NCBI GenBank assembly: GCA_963545585.1
Contig: CAUUKX010000018.1
Coordinates: forward strand, 1-27,658
Length of the DNA stretch: 27,658 nt
DNA from: W11650 sp963545585
Lineage (GTDB): Bacteria; Bacillota; Clostridia; Lachnospirales; Vallitaleaceae
Direction: 5' to 3'
Shown: positions 6,433-13,740 of the stretch, in pieces
Layout: every line of letters starts with the position of its first letter
Position numbering within the stretch: the stretch's first letter is position 1
Made by a program: the position numbers and the translations under genes
Notes under the pieces: generated by a model
Databases searched by the model: none
The model's input: only the letters and a program-made list of their open reading frames with translations
Told to the model about the DNA's origin: nothing

Positions 6433-8415
6433 ATGGATAATAATTTATATTTATCGGAATATGAGGAAGCCAGAAGAATCGGGCTAAGGGAAGCCAACCG
6501 GGCGCGAATATCCGGCGGCAGCCCTTATTTGATGCCGCTGGAGCAAAGCGTCCCTTCTGACCGGATTTTGTCGGAGGTGGAACTGGAAACCCAGGAGATT
6601 ATGATTAAAAAAATTGCCGGTACCAAGAACCAAGGTCGGTCTACCTCTTTTTCCTGCGGTTTTATGCCACTTTTAGAGGAAGAAAGTGAGTTTGCGTCCA
6701 AGTGGATTGCACTGTGTCAGGCTCATAACGAGGAAGGCATCCGCGACCCGATTATCGCGTATGAATATCTTGGCCGCTACTATGTGCTGGAAGGCAATAA
6801 AAGAGTCAGTGTCTTAAAATACTATAAGGCAGTGCAGATTATGGCCAAAGTCATTCGGCTGGTACCGAAGTTTGAGTATGATACAGAGGAACTTCGTATC
6901 TACCGCCAATATTTGGATTTTTACAAAAAAACCAAGGTTAATTTTTTATGGTTTTCCAAAATTGGCAGTTTCCCCAAGTGCTATCGCTATATTGAAAAAT
7001 TTAATTGGAGCGGGGAAAATATTATCCAGTTTAAATCCTTTTATTTCCAGTTCCGGTCGGCTTATTATTCCTTGAGTGGAAATACTTTGCCGATTACAAC
7101 TGGTGATGCTTTTCTGTATTATTTGGATATTTATGGCTACGATTCGGAACTGGTTAATTCGCAGATTACCCGGCAGCTAAAAGCGCTGTGGATTGAACTG
7201 GAAAATCTGTCCAAGCCCAGCCAACTGGACTTGACCCAAAGGGAACGGCACGAACCCAAGTCGGTTAGTTTCTTATCGGAATTAAATCCGTTTGGGGCTA
7301 GCCGCAAGCATTTAAAAGTGGCCTTTGTTCATGCCGACAGTGCAGATAGTTCGGAATGGGTCTATCAGCATGAATTAGGCAAAAATCATGTTGACTCTAA
7401 GTTAAGCGGTCGGATTTCAACGGAATCTTTTTTTAATGTGCCGGAGGATGAAAGTGCTTATGGCACAATTAAAGAAGTAGCTGAAAAAGGCTTTGATGTC
7501 ATTTTTACCACTTCGCCGACCTTTATTTTTTCCACACTAAAAGCAGCGCTGGAATATAAAAGCACCATTTTCCTGAACTGTTCGGAAACAATGTCCTACC
7601 AAAATGTCCGTTCCTATTTCGGCAGAATTTATGAGGCTCATTTTTTGGCGGGGATTGTGGCTGGAGCAATGACCGAAACCAATACTATCGGGTATGCGGC
7701 AACCTATCCGATTCCTGAGTTTATCAGTTCCATCAATGCGTATACTTTGGGCGCCCGATTTGTTAATCCTTATGCCCAAGTGTATTTAAAGTGGGTATCG
7801 GAATGCAAAGAAAACTGTCTGTCCCGGATTAAGGCAACCGATGAGCAGTTTGCCAGCTTAGGAGTCGATATTGTTATGCATCAGGAATCGAATATGCTGA
7901 CGAATAAATTGCAGTCTAACGGCCTTTATTTTATTCGCGACCGCTATCCCTTTGGTCAGGAATTTGACCCTGAGTTTAAAAATTATCTGGCCATTCCTTT
8001 ATGGAACTGGGGGGTGTTTTATGAAAAAATTCTGGTCAGTATTATTAACGGCGATTACAGCCGCTCCAAATTATTCGGCTCAAGCGAAAATGCAGTTAAT
8101 TATTGGTGGGGATTGAGTTCCGGCGTAGTGGAATTCTTTTATTCTAAAAATCTTTTGTCCAGAGAATTGACCAATACGGTGGAATTTATGAAAAAAATGA
8201 TTAGTCTGGGCAGTTTTCAGCCGTTTTCGGGCTTGATTTATGATAATAAGGGCAATAAGATACAAGGCGAAAGGCAAATTATGACCGGACAGGAAATTAT
8301 GTCCATGGATTTTCTAATTGAAGGCGTCCTAGGCAGTATTCCGAATATTACCATCCGGAAAGGGCAGGACGCCTTTTTGGATTTACTTGGTGTGAAAAAA
8401 CGATATGAATCTTGA
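6433..8415 (+). CDS. Cytoplasmic fusion of a ParB-like segment and a BMP-family ligand-binding domain
   Basis: A 660-residue protein with two parts. At about 30-145 is a ParB/sulfiredoxin-like segment, with RDPIIAYEYLGRYYVLEGNKRVSVLKYY (here in two pieces, RDPIIAYEYLGRYY then VLEGNKRVSVLKYY) matching the pattern 'back-up value, then GxxR'. A helical region of about 140 residues follows. From about 295 to 645 is a BMP-family (PnrA/Med-like) periplasmic-binding fold with FVHAD, ATYPIPE and FVNPYAQVYLKW. There is no signal peptide or lipobox, so unlike the usual BMP nucleoside-binding lipoproteins it should stay in the cytoplasm. No ABC transporter genes lie nearby. It may sense a nucleoside-like ligand, but that is inference. 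AAGGGGG lies four bases before the ATG. Its 3' end overlaps the convergent gene by 33 bp. Confidence 0.78.
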   Translation: MDNNLYLSEYEEARRIGLREANRARISGGSPYLMPLEQSVPSDRILSEVELETQEIMIKKIAGTKNQGRSTSFSCGFMPLLEEESEFASKWIALCQAHNEEGIRDPIIAYEYLGRYYVLEGNKRVSVLKYYKAVQIMAKVIRLVPKFEYDTEELRIYRQYLDFYKKTKVNFLWFSKIGSFPKCYRYIEKFNWSGENIIQFKSFYFQFRSAYYSLSGNTLPITTGDAFLYYLDIYGYDSELVNSQITRQLKALWIELENLSKPSQLDLTQRERHEPKSVSFLSELNPFGASRKHLKVAFVHADSADSSEWVYQHELGKNHVDSKLSGRISTESFFNVPEDESAYGTIKEVAEKGFDVIFTTSPTFIFSTLKAALEYKSTIFLNCSETMSYQNVRSYFGRIYEAHFLAGIVAGAMTETNTIGYAATYPIPEFISSINAYTLGARFVNPYAQVYLKWVSECKENCLSRIKATDEQFASLGVDIVMHQESNMLTNKLQSNGLYFIRDRYPFGQEFDPEFKNYLAIPLWNWGVFYEKILVSIINGDYSRSKLFGSSENAVNYWWGLSSGVVEFFYSKNLLSRELTNTVEFMKKMISLGSFQPFSGLIYDNKGNKIQGERQIMTGQEIMSMDFLIEGVLGSIPNITIRKGQDAFLDLLGVKKRYES

Positions 8416-9033
8416 TTTTCTTTGATATTGAAAGCCGTTTGGCTCATAATCGAAAATGTAATACTGATAGCCGTTAATAGCGGTGGTTTGCATGATTTGC
8501 TGCCGCCGCTTTATTTTATGCGAATAATTCATATGCACATGGCCATGCAGAAAATAAGAGGGCTTATAGGTTTCCAATATCCGGTTAAAGCTTTCAAAAC
8601 CCCGGTGCGGCAAATCCGTCGTTTCATATATGCCGAGACTGGGCGAATGAGTTACCATGATATCAATGCCGCCTGCCTTTTCAATCTTGCGGGAAATGGT
8701 TTTGACCCGCTTGGCCATTTCTGCTTCATTATACTGAAACGGTCCCGGCTTATAACGATAGGAACCACCCAGTCCCATAATCCGCAGACCCTTAACCGTT
8801 ACCACCTGATCATCAATCAAGTCGCACCCAAGAGGCGGATTGCGCAGATAATCTGCGTCATGATTGCCCGGCACATAAAGCAGGGGAACCGGCAGCATAG
8901 TAACAATAAAAGAAAGATACGAAGCTTTCAGATCGCCGCAGGAGATGACTAAGTCAACGTCGGCAAAAGCTTCCGGATCAAAATGATCCCAGATATAGGC
9001 AGATTCAGCATCCGCTAAAACTAATATTTTCAT
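8383..9033 (-). CDS. Calcineurin-like metallophosphoesterase
   Basis: A 216-residue metallophosphoesterase, probably cytoplasmic. Visible metal-binding motifs are GDL (33-35), GNHD (56-59), THSP and HGHVH near the C terminus. In the first motif, the usual Asp-x-His reads Asp8-Ala-Glu10, so one metal ligand is changed. The rest of the site is intact, so activity is likely but not certain. The substrate cannot be named. AAGGCGG precedes the ATG by six bases, and a strong promoter lies about 55 bp upstream. The 3' end runs 33 bp into the convergent ParB/BMP gene, with no terminator between them. Confidence 0.85.
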   Translation of the reverse strand: MKILVLADAESAYIWDHFDPEAFADVDLVISCGDLKASYLSFIVTMLPVPLLYVPGNHDADYLRNPPLGCDLIDDQVVTVKGLRIMGLGGSYRYKPGPFQYNEAEMAKRVKTISRKIEKAGGIDIMVTHSPSLGIYETTDLPHRGFESFNRILETYKPSYFLHGHVHMNYSHKIKRRQQIMQTTAINGYQYYIFDYEPNGFQYQRKSRFISFFHTK

Positions 9034-9087
9034 AGATTACCGCCTTGTTTCGTAGAATTTCATAAGATTTAAGTTGAATTAGTAAAC

Positions 9088-9115
9088 AGTATACCATAAT
9101 CAAAAAAAATTACAA
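9088..9115 (-). promoter_or_regulatory. Promoter of the metallophosphoesterase gene
   Basis: On the minus strand, TTGTAA (9115-9110), a 16-base spacer and TATACT (9093-9088), with TGG just before the -10 (an extended -10 element). Transcription should begin near 9081, about 48 nt before the start codon. Confidence 0.7.
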
Positions 9116-9119
9116 GTAG

Positions 9120-9230
9120 CTGCCGGCTGAAAATCAAGTTTTTAAAAGTTCAGGTACCCATAAATACCCGTCTACACTCGTTATTCGCTGAAAGCTAATT
9201 ACAAGTGCCCTACCTGAACGGCAGTTTTTT
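9120..9230 (+). terminator. Rightward intrinsic terminator with a large structured head
   Basis: GTTCAGGTA (9148-9156) pairs perfectly with TACCTGAAC (9211-9219). CTGCC (9120-9124) stacks below it by pairing with GGCAG (9220-9224), followed directly by TTTTTT (9225-9230). The loop of about 54 nt is unusually long for a terminator. It sits between divergent genes, so the only rightward transcript it could end is that of the ParB/BMP gene (antisense to the phosphoesterase) or an unseen small RNA. Confidence 0.65.
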
Positions 9231-9270
9231 AAGAGCATGATATTTTCCCGGAGGTTTAACGACTTTTAAT

Positions 9271-9300
9271 TTGACACCGAGCGACGCTATGCGTTATTAT
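9271..9300 (+). promoter_or_regulatory. Promoter of the HlyD-like gene and division cluster
   Basis: TTGACA (9271-9276), an 18-base spacer and TATTAT (9295-9300), overlapping TATAAT (9298-9303) at a longer spacing. A start of transcription near 9307-9310 leaves almost no leader before the ATG at 9312, which argues for translation from 9339. Confidence 0.7.
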
Positions 9301-9338
9301 AATTTTGATAAATGTTAAGGAAAGAAAGTGTACCCCCT

Positions 9339-10844
9339 ATGAAGAAACAAAAAAAGAATGATATCAATCAATTTAAGGCAATGGAGTATCGGGAAAGTGC
9401 TAAGGAAAAAGTCAATCGGCATATTCCGGTCAGTATTTTCGCTGCCAGTGTCGTTTTGATTTACAGTATATTTGTAATTTATCATTCCCTGAGTACCCAA
9501 TCAATTAAAGCAGTAACAGTCGAAGCTGGAAGCCTGACAGAAAGCAATGTCTTTAACGCCATGGTACTGCGGCAGGAAACCAATATTTATGCCACCGACA
9601 GTGGAATTGTTGACACTTTTCTGCCAGCTGGCGCTACTGCTAAAAAAGGAGAAACGGTTTGCAGTGTGACACATGATGCGGCCAAAAGGCAGCAAATCTT
9701 ATCCGAGCTGAGTGCGGAAAAAGCCCGAATGGCTGCCACCGTTAATTATGACCCGCAGACGGAAAAGGAATTGCAGGCCTTTCTGCGCGAATATGCCATT
9801 AATGCCGGCTCTCGGCGGTTTGAGTATACCGGACAAGCCTTGCTTGATTTGGAAAATATGTTAAGCAGCGGCAGTTTTGGTTATACTATTCATGACAGCG
9901 GCAGTTATCAGAAAAGCCGAGACAACTTGGAAATGTACCGGCAGCAGATTGCCGCTATCGGTAAGGTCTATACTGCCAGTCAGTCCTCAACTATTTCCTA
10001 TTATACGGATGGTCTGGAAACTATTTCGGCTCTCTCTTTTCAGCTCTCGGATTTGAGAAGAGAGGCCAAGCCCCTATATCGATTAGAAAAAAAAGAAGTA
10101 CGAGGAGGTGACTTTTTATTTAAAGCGATTGATAATCTCTATTATTATTTCGGTGCTGAAATAAACGCCTCCGCCTATAACTATCTGGAAGATTTTCTGG
10201 GTGGTTATATTACCTTGTTTTTTCCATCAAAAAATTTATCCATGACCGTGCGGCTGGAACGGCTGGAGCCTTATGCGGGCAGCTATTTAGCGGTTTTTCA
10301 GGCGGATCGATTCATTAATCGCTTTTTAGATGATCGCTTCGTACCAGTTCAAATCACTTATGATCAGCATAGCGGCTTGAAGATTCCCAATTCAGCGATT
10401 GCAGCCAAACAGGTACTACTTATCCCTAAAACGGCAGTGGATAAGGATGAGCGCGGCGACTATTTTGTCCGCAAAAAGGGGACGGATGAAAAGAAACAGG
10501 AAATCGGTGTTTCTGTTCGAATTAAGGTCTACGGCGAGGATGCGGAAAACCATTACTATGTTTTAGCGGTCGATGACCCGAAAGAGCTGACAAAAAATGA
10601 TGTTATTTTTAACTTGGATACAGAAAACACCAAGGAATACGACAGCTATACTATTATTAAAGAGGAAAAAATCTTAGGCGTTTATGTTTTAAATAAGGGT
10701 TATGCTGATTTTAAACGGATTCGCCGCCTGTATCAATCCGATCATTTCAGTATTATTCAGAAGTTTTTCCCTTACAGCATTAAAATTTATGACCAAATTG
10801 CTGGAGAAGCTCAAAATATTAAAGAGTTTTCCATTGTTAAATAA
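9339..10844 (+). CDS. HlyD-like membrane-fusion protein
   Basis: A 501-residue protein with a basic cytoplasmic N terminus, one membrane helix (about 29-51) and a large outer domain. The outer domain begins with a biotinyl-lipoyl-like hairpin (GIVDTFLPAGATAKKGETV, about 89-107), a coiled-coil-prone stretch, and a second hairpin-like half near 350-400. This is the layout of HlyD/membrane-fusion proteins, but no transporter gene is adjacent. Genes like this are found upstream of yggS-sepF in Clostridia, so a role at the cell envelope or septum is possible (inference). The ATG at 9339 is preferred: AAGGAAAG lies upstream and the promoter is too close to the ATG at 9312, which would add nine residues. 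Confidence 0.72.
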   Translation: MKKQKKNDINQFKAMEYRESAKEKVNRHIPVSIFAASVVLIYSIFVIYHSLSTQSIKAVTVEAGSLTESNVFNAMVLRQETNIYATDSGIVDTFLPAGATAKKGETVCSVTHDAAKRQQILSELSAEKARMAATVNYDPQTEKELQAFLREYAINAGSRRFEYTGQALLDLENMLSSGSFGYTIHDSGSYQKSRDNLEMYRQQIAAIGKVYTASQSSTISYYTDGLETISALSFQLSDLRREAKPLYRLEKKEVRGGDFLFKAIDNLYYYFGAEINASAYNYLEDFLGGYITLFFPSKNLSMTVRLERLEPYAGSYLAVFQADRFINRFLDDRFVPVQITYDQHSGLKIPNSAIAAKQVLLIPKTAVDKDERGDYFVRKKGTDEKKQEIGVSVRIKVYGEDAENHYYVLAVDDPKELTKNDVIFNLDTENTKEYDSYTIIKEEKILGVYVLNKGYADFKRIRRLYQSDHFSIIQKFFPYSIKIYDQIAGEAQNIKEFSIVK

Positions 10845-10868
10845 GAGCTGTGTTCGCACATCAGAAAT

Positions 10869-10961
10869 CAACTTTCCCCTGTTCGAAGTGCTGCGCCCTT
10901 CCGCCCAGGCGGGGAGTCTTTCTAAAAAGACTGTTATCGTTTTGCAGAACATGGAAAGTTG
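10869..10961 (+). promoter_or_regulatory. Structured element upstream of yggS (closing stem with inner hairpins)
   Basis: CAACTTTCC (10869-10877) pairs perfectly with GGAAAGTTG (10953-10961), extended inwards by TGTTC (10880-10884) with GAACA (10947-10951). Within it are a CCGC/GCGG hairpin (10901-10912) and an AGTCTTT/AAAGACT hairpin (10915-10932). This looks like a multibranched folded RNA in the 155-bp gap between the HlyD-like gene and yggS. It ends 38 nt before the start codon. I recognise no known riboswitch. Confidence 0.55.
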
Positions 10962-10999
10962 CGCAATCGGATAAAGACACAAAGCAGGAAGGAAAGGAA

Positions 11000-11689
11000 A
11001 TGGAACTGGAAAAAAATTTAAATCAAGTTTGGCAGACAATACATGATAGTTTAGCCAAGGCCGGACGGAGCCGGGAGGAGTTGCATTTAATTGCTGTCAG
11101 TAAGACCCGAAGCGCCGAGGAAATCCGGCAGCTTTATGCTTTGGGTCAGCTGGATTTTGGAGAAAATAAGCCGCAGGAAATCAGAGATAAGCAGCCGCTT
11201 TTGCCACCAGAGGTGCGCTGGCACATGATTGGCCATTTGCAGGCCAATAAACTGAAATATGTGGCCGGAAAATGCGTTCTGATTCACTCCGTTGATTCCC
11301 TGAAATTAGCTCGGGAAATCGAGGGTTATGCCGAAAAGCACGGCCTGACCGTCGATATTTTGCTGCAACTGGACATTGCCCGCGATGGGCAAAAACAGGG
11401 ATTTTTAGAAACGGAAATCCATGAAGCTATCAAGCGTATCACCGAATACCGTCATTTAAGCGTCAAAGGGCTGATGACCGTTGCCCCCTATGTCAGCGCC
11501 GCTGAAAATAACCGCAGTATATTTCAAAGAATTCGGCAAATTTCAGTTGACATTCAAGCCAAAAACTATGATAATGTATTTATGAATGTTCTGTCGATGG
11601 GAATGAGCAATGATTATCCGATTGCAATTGAAGAAGGAGCGACCCACATACGAGTAGGAACAGCTATTTTTGGAGAAAGAAAGTATTAG
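11000..11689 (+). CDS. yggS: YggS/YlmE-family pyridoxal-phosphate homeostasis protein
   Basis: A 229-residue alanine-racemase-fold protein that binds pyridoxal 5'-phosphate and keeps its level balanced in the cytoplasm. The cofactor lysine is Lys35 in AVSKTR. FGENKPQE, WHMIGHLQANK and the C-terminal LSMGMSNDYPIAIEEGAT and RVGTAIFG are all family signatures, and the length is typical. The open frame extends upstream to 10850, but that part covers the structured leader and encodes a Cys/Arg-rich sequence unlike the family. The ATG at 11000 has GGAAGGAAAGGAA directly before it, and the conserved protein begins there. sepF starts 15 bp downstream, as in the ylmE-ylmF order of Bacillus. Confidence 0.95.
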   Translation: MELEKNLNQVWQTIHDSLAKAGRSREELHLIAVSKTRSAEEIRQLYALGQLDFGENKPQEIRDKQPLLPPEVRWHMIGHLQANKLKYVAGKCVLIHSVDSLKLAREIEGYAEKHGLTVDILLQLDIARDGQKQGFLETEIHEAIKRITEYRHLSVKGLMTVAPYVSAAENNRSIFQRIRQISVDIQAKNYDNVFMNVLSMGMSNDYPIAIEEGATHIRVGTAIFGERKY

Positions 11690-11704
11690 TAAGGAGAAAA
11701 GATT

Positions 11705-12298
11705 ATGGCAAATTTCATTGATAAATTGATGAACGTGATGAAGCTGGGTGATACCGACGCAGTGGAAGATGAGATGGATATAGATGCTGGGAAGTGGTCT
11801 GATGAAGAATCATCAGCCCAAAACATTCGTCCGGTCAAGAGGGATGTAAAATTGGATTCTTATGAGCGGTCGGAGCGGGTTGAACGAGGAGAACGAGAGC
11901 GGGAACGTGCCATTCGTTCCTTAGAAAGCAGTTATGATAGTTATTTCATAAAGAATGAGCGCAGCAACCGACCGCAGACCAGTAATGTTGTTAATTTCCA
12001 TGCCAGTGTGCAGATGGAGGTAGTCGTGATTCAGCCGGCAACCTATGATGAAGCGCAGGTGATTGCTGATCATATCCGCAGCCAGCGGCCGGTGATTGTC
12101 AATTTAGAAAAAATGGACTACAGCATTGCCCAGCGGATTATGGACTTTGTTTCCGGCGCAGTTTATACCTTAGGCGGCAATCTGGAGCGGGTAACGCAGA
12201 ATATCTTTATTATTGCCCCGGAAAATGTGGATATTGCCGGACATTTTCAGGAAGAGCTGAAATCAAACGGTATTATTTTGCCGTGGAAGAGTGAATAA
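11705..12298 (+). CDS. sepF: Cell division protein SepF
   Basis: A 197-residue SepF (DUF552). In the family, SepF polymerises, binds the membrane through its N terminus and tethers and bundles FtsZ at the division site. The N-terminal MANFIDKLMNVMKL is an amphipathic membrane-targeting helix. An acidic, then Arg/Glu-rich and disordered linker runs to about 95. The core domain at about 103-190 includes VIVNLEKMDYSIAQRIMDFVSGAVYTLGG in shorter conserved blocks (VIVNLEKMD, QRIMDFVSG, YTLGGN). The linker is longer than in Bacillus. AAGGAG lies upstream of the ATG. It overlaps no gene but is followed by yggT after 1 bp. ftsZ is not in this window. Confidence 0.95.
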   Translation: MANFIDKLMNVMKLGDTDAVEDEMDIDAGKWSDEESSAQNIRPVKRDVKLDSYERSERVERGERERERAIRSLESSYDSYFIKNERSNRPQTSNVVNFHASVQMEVVVIQPATYDEAQVIADHIRSQRPVIVNLEKMDYSIAQRIMDFVSGAVYTLGGNLERVTQNIFIIAPENVDIAGHFQEELKSNGIILPWKSE

Positions 12299-12299
12299 A

Positions 12300-12563
12300 A
12301 TGGAACTATTGGTAAAAACAGTTTCTTGGTTTTTAACGGCGCTTGAAATCGCTTTATTTGCCCGTATCCTTTTGTCATGGGTTCCATCCGGCTCACCCAT
12401 AATTATTAGAATCAAAGGATTTTTATACGAACTGACCGAGCCCTTGCTGGAACCGATTCGTAAGTTAATTGAGCGCTCTATCTTTCAGGGCAATGGGAAT
12501 ATTTTCGATATTTCGCCGCTGATTGCTTTTATCGTCATCAACGCATTAAAAGCAATCCTATAG
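12300..12563 (+). CDS. yggT: YggT/YlmG-family membrane protein
   Basis: An 87-residue protein with two hydrophobic helices (about 5-27 and 70-87) and the conserved RILLSWVP and TEPLLEPIRKLI blocks of the YggT family. The family is linked to membrane and division-site organisation, but its activity is not known. A GTG at 12291 is in frame, but the GGAAG at 12284-12288 is better spaced for the ATG at 12300, which is also where homologues begin. It starts 1 bp after the sepF stop, so it is coupled. The ylmH gene that often follows is absent; 164 bp of non-coding sequence come next, with a small CTTCT/AGAAG hairpin (12609-12625). Confidence 0.9.
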   Translation: MELLVKTVSWFLTALEIALFARILLSWVPSGSPIIIRIKGFLYELTEPLLEPIRKLIERSIFQGNGNIFDISPLIAFIVINALKAIL

Positions 12564-12727
12564 CTATCTATTTGCTTGCAAGGCATTTATGCTTGATATG
12601 CCAAAAAGCTTCTTTTCATGAGAAGTATTAGACATAAATATCCATTTGCCTAAGTTATAACAAAAAATTGAATTTTAAAAAGGTGTGCAGAGCGCCGAGT
12701 TTAAAATATGAGAAAATGGAGGTTAAA

Positions 12728-13270
12728 ATGCTAACACCCCTAGATATTGAATCAAAAAAGTTTGATAAAGCGCTGGTGGGCTTTAACATTAGAGAAGTCC
12801 GCAAGTTTTTAAAAGAGATTATTACCAATTATGAGGTTCTGTATCGCGAAAATATTGAATTAAAGGATAAACTCAATGTTTTAAGCGAGGGCATCCAGTA
12901 TTATAAAACTATGGAGGAAACTCTGCAAAATACGCTGATTTTAGCAGAAAAAACGGCCGAGGAAGCAAAGAAACGGGCTAGAGAGCAGGCAGAATTAATC
13001 GAACGGGAAGCGGAGATTAAGGCTGAGGAAATTTTAGGCAGCACCAAGGACGAATTGAATCATCTGCGCCTGCAAAAGAAAAACTTGATGCGTTCCTTTG
13101 AAACCGCTAAAATTCAAGTTCAGCAATATTTGCAGCTGCAGCTGGATATGATTGGCAAGGAAGATGTCAATTTTGTCGATGAATGGATGGAAAGAGAACA
13201 GCCGGGTAGTTTTCAGCCCAAAGAATCTTGGGCTAAGGCAAAAGAAATATTGAGCAATGAGGATAATTAG
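12728..13270 (+). CDS. divIVA: DivIVA-domain protein
   Basis: A 180-residue DivIVA-family protein, a membrane-curvature-sensing coiled coil that marks poles and septa. The N-terminal lipid-binding segment begins MLTPLDIESKKF, followed by a long charged coiled coil to about 140 and an acidic tail. An open frame reaches back to a TTG at 12668, but the conserved N terminus begins at the ATG at 12728, preceded by GGAGG at five bases. The gene follows yggT after a 164-bp gap, so it may have its own promoter, although I could not find a good one. lspA starts 2 bp after the stop. Confidence 0.93.
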   Translation: MLTPLDIESKKFDKALVGFNIREVRKFLKEIITNYEVLYRENIELKDKLNVLSEGIQYYKTMEETLQNTLILAEKTAEEAKKRAREQAELIEREAEIKAEEILGSTKDELNHLRLQKKNLMRSFETAKIQVQQYLQLQLDMIGKEDVNFVDEWMEREQPGSFQPKESWAKAKEILSNEDN

Positions 13271-13272
13271 AC

Positions 13273-13740
13273 ATGAAGTCAATATTAATTGTGGCACTGC
13301 TGGTGCTGCTGGATCAAGGCACAAAGCTGCTGACTATTTTAAAATTAAAAGGAAATCCGCCGATTACAGTTCTAAAGGGAATTTTTGAATTGAGTTATGT
13401 GGAAAATACTGGCGTAGCTTTTGGCATTTTTGCCAATAAGCAATACGGACCGATATTGCTTTCGGTTTTTACCGGTATTATTTTTCTGTTAATTTTGTAT
13501 TTTTGGTATAAGCTGCCGCTGACAAAAAAATATGACCCGATTCGATTTGTCCTGCTGTTTTTGATTGCTGGCGCACTCGGCAATCTAATTGACCGGGTTC
13601 GCTTAGGTTATGTTGTTGATATGCTGCATTTTTACTGGTTTGAGTTTCCGGTCTTTAATCTGGCGGACATTTATGTTGTTACCGGTTCACTGATTTTGAT
13701 TGGATTAGTTATGACCAAATATAGGGATTTGGAATTTTAA
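13273..13740 (+). CDS. lspA: Lipoprotein signal peptidase
   Basis: A 155-residue signal peptidase II, an integral membrane aspartyl protease that cleaves the signal peptide of lipidated prolipoproteins. Four hydrophobic segments are visible. The catalytic aspartates are Asp116 (in GYVVDML) and Asp132 (in FNLADIY), with the conserved VENTGVAFG and GNLIDR nearby. Length is normal. It starts 2 bp after divIVA and its TAA directly abuts the rluD ATG. The CapA-like lipoprotein in this window is a plausible substrate. Confidence 0.97.
   Translation: MKSILIVALLVLLDQGTKLLTILKLKGNPPITVLKGIFELSYVENTGVAFGIFANKQYGPILLSVFTGIIFLLILYFWYKLPLTKKYDPIRFVLLFLIAGALGNLIDRVRLGYVVDMLHFYWFEFPVFNLADIYVVTGSLILIGLVMTKYRDLEF

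Noticed and set aside
10850..10999. 50-residue N-terminal extension of yggS
   Set aside because: It covers the structured spacer, encodes a Cys/Arg-rich sequence unlike YggS, and the ATG at 11000 has a strong ribosome binding site.
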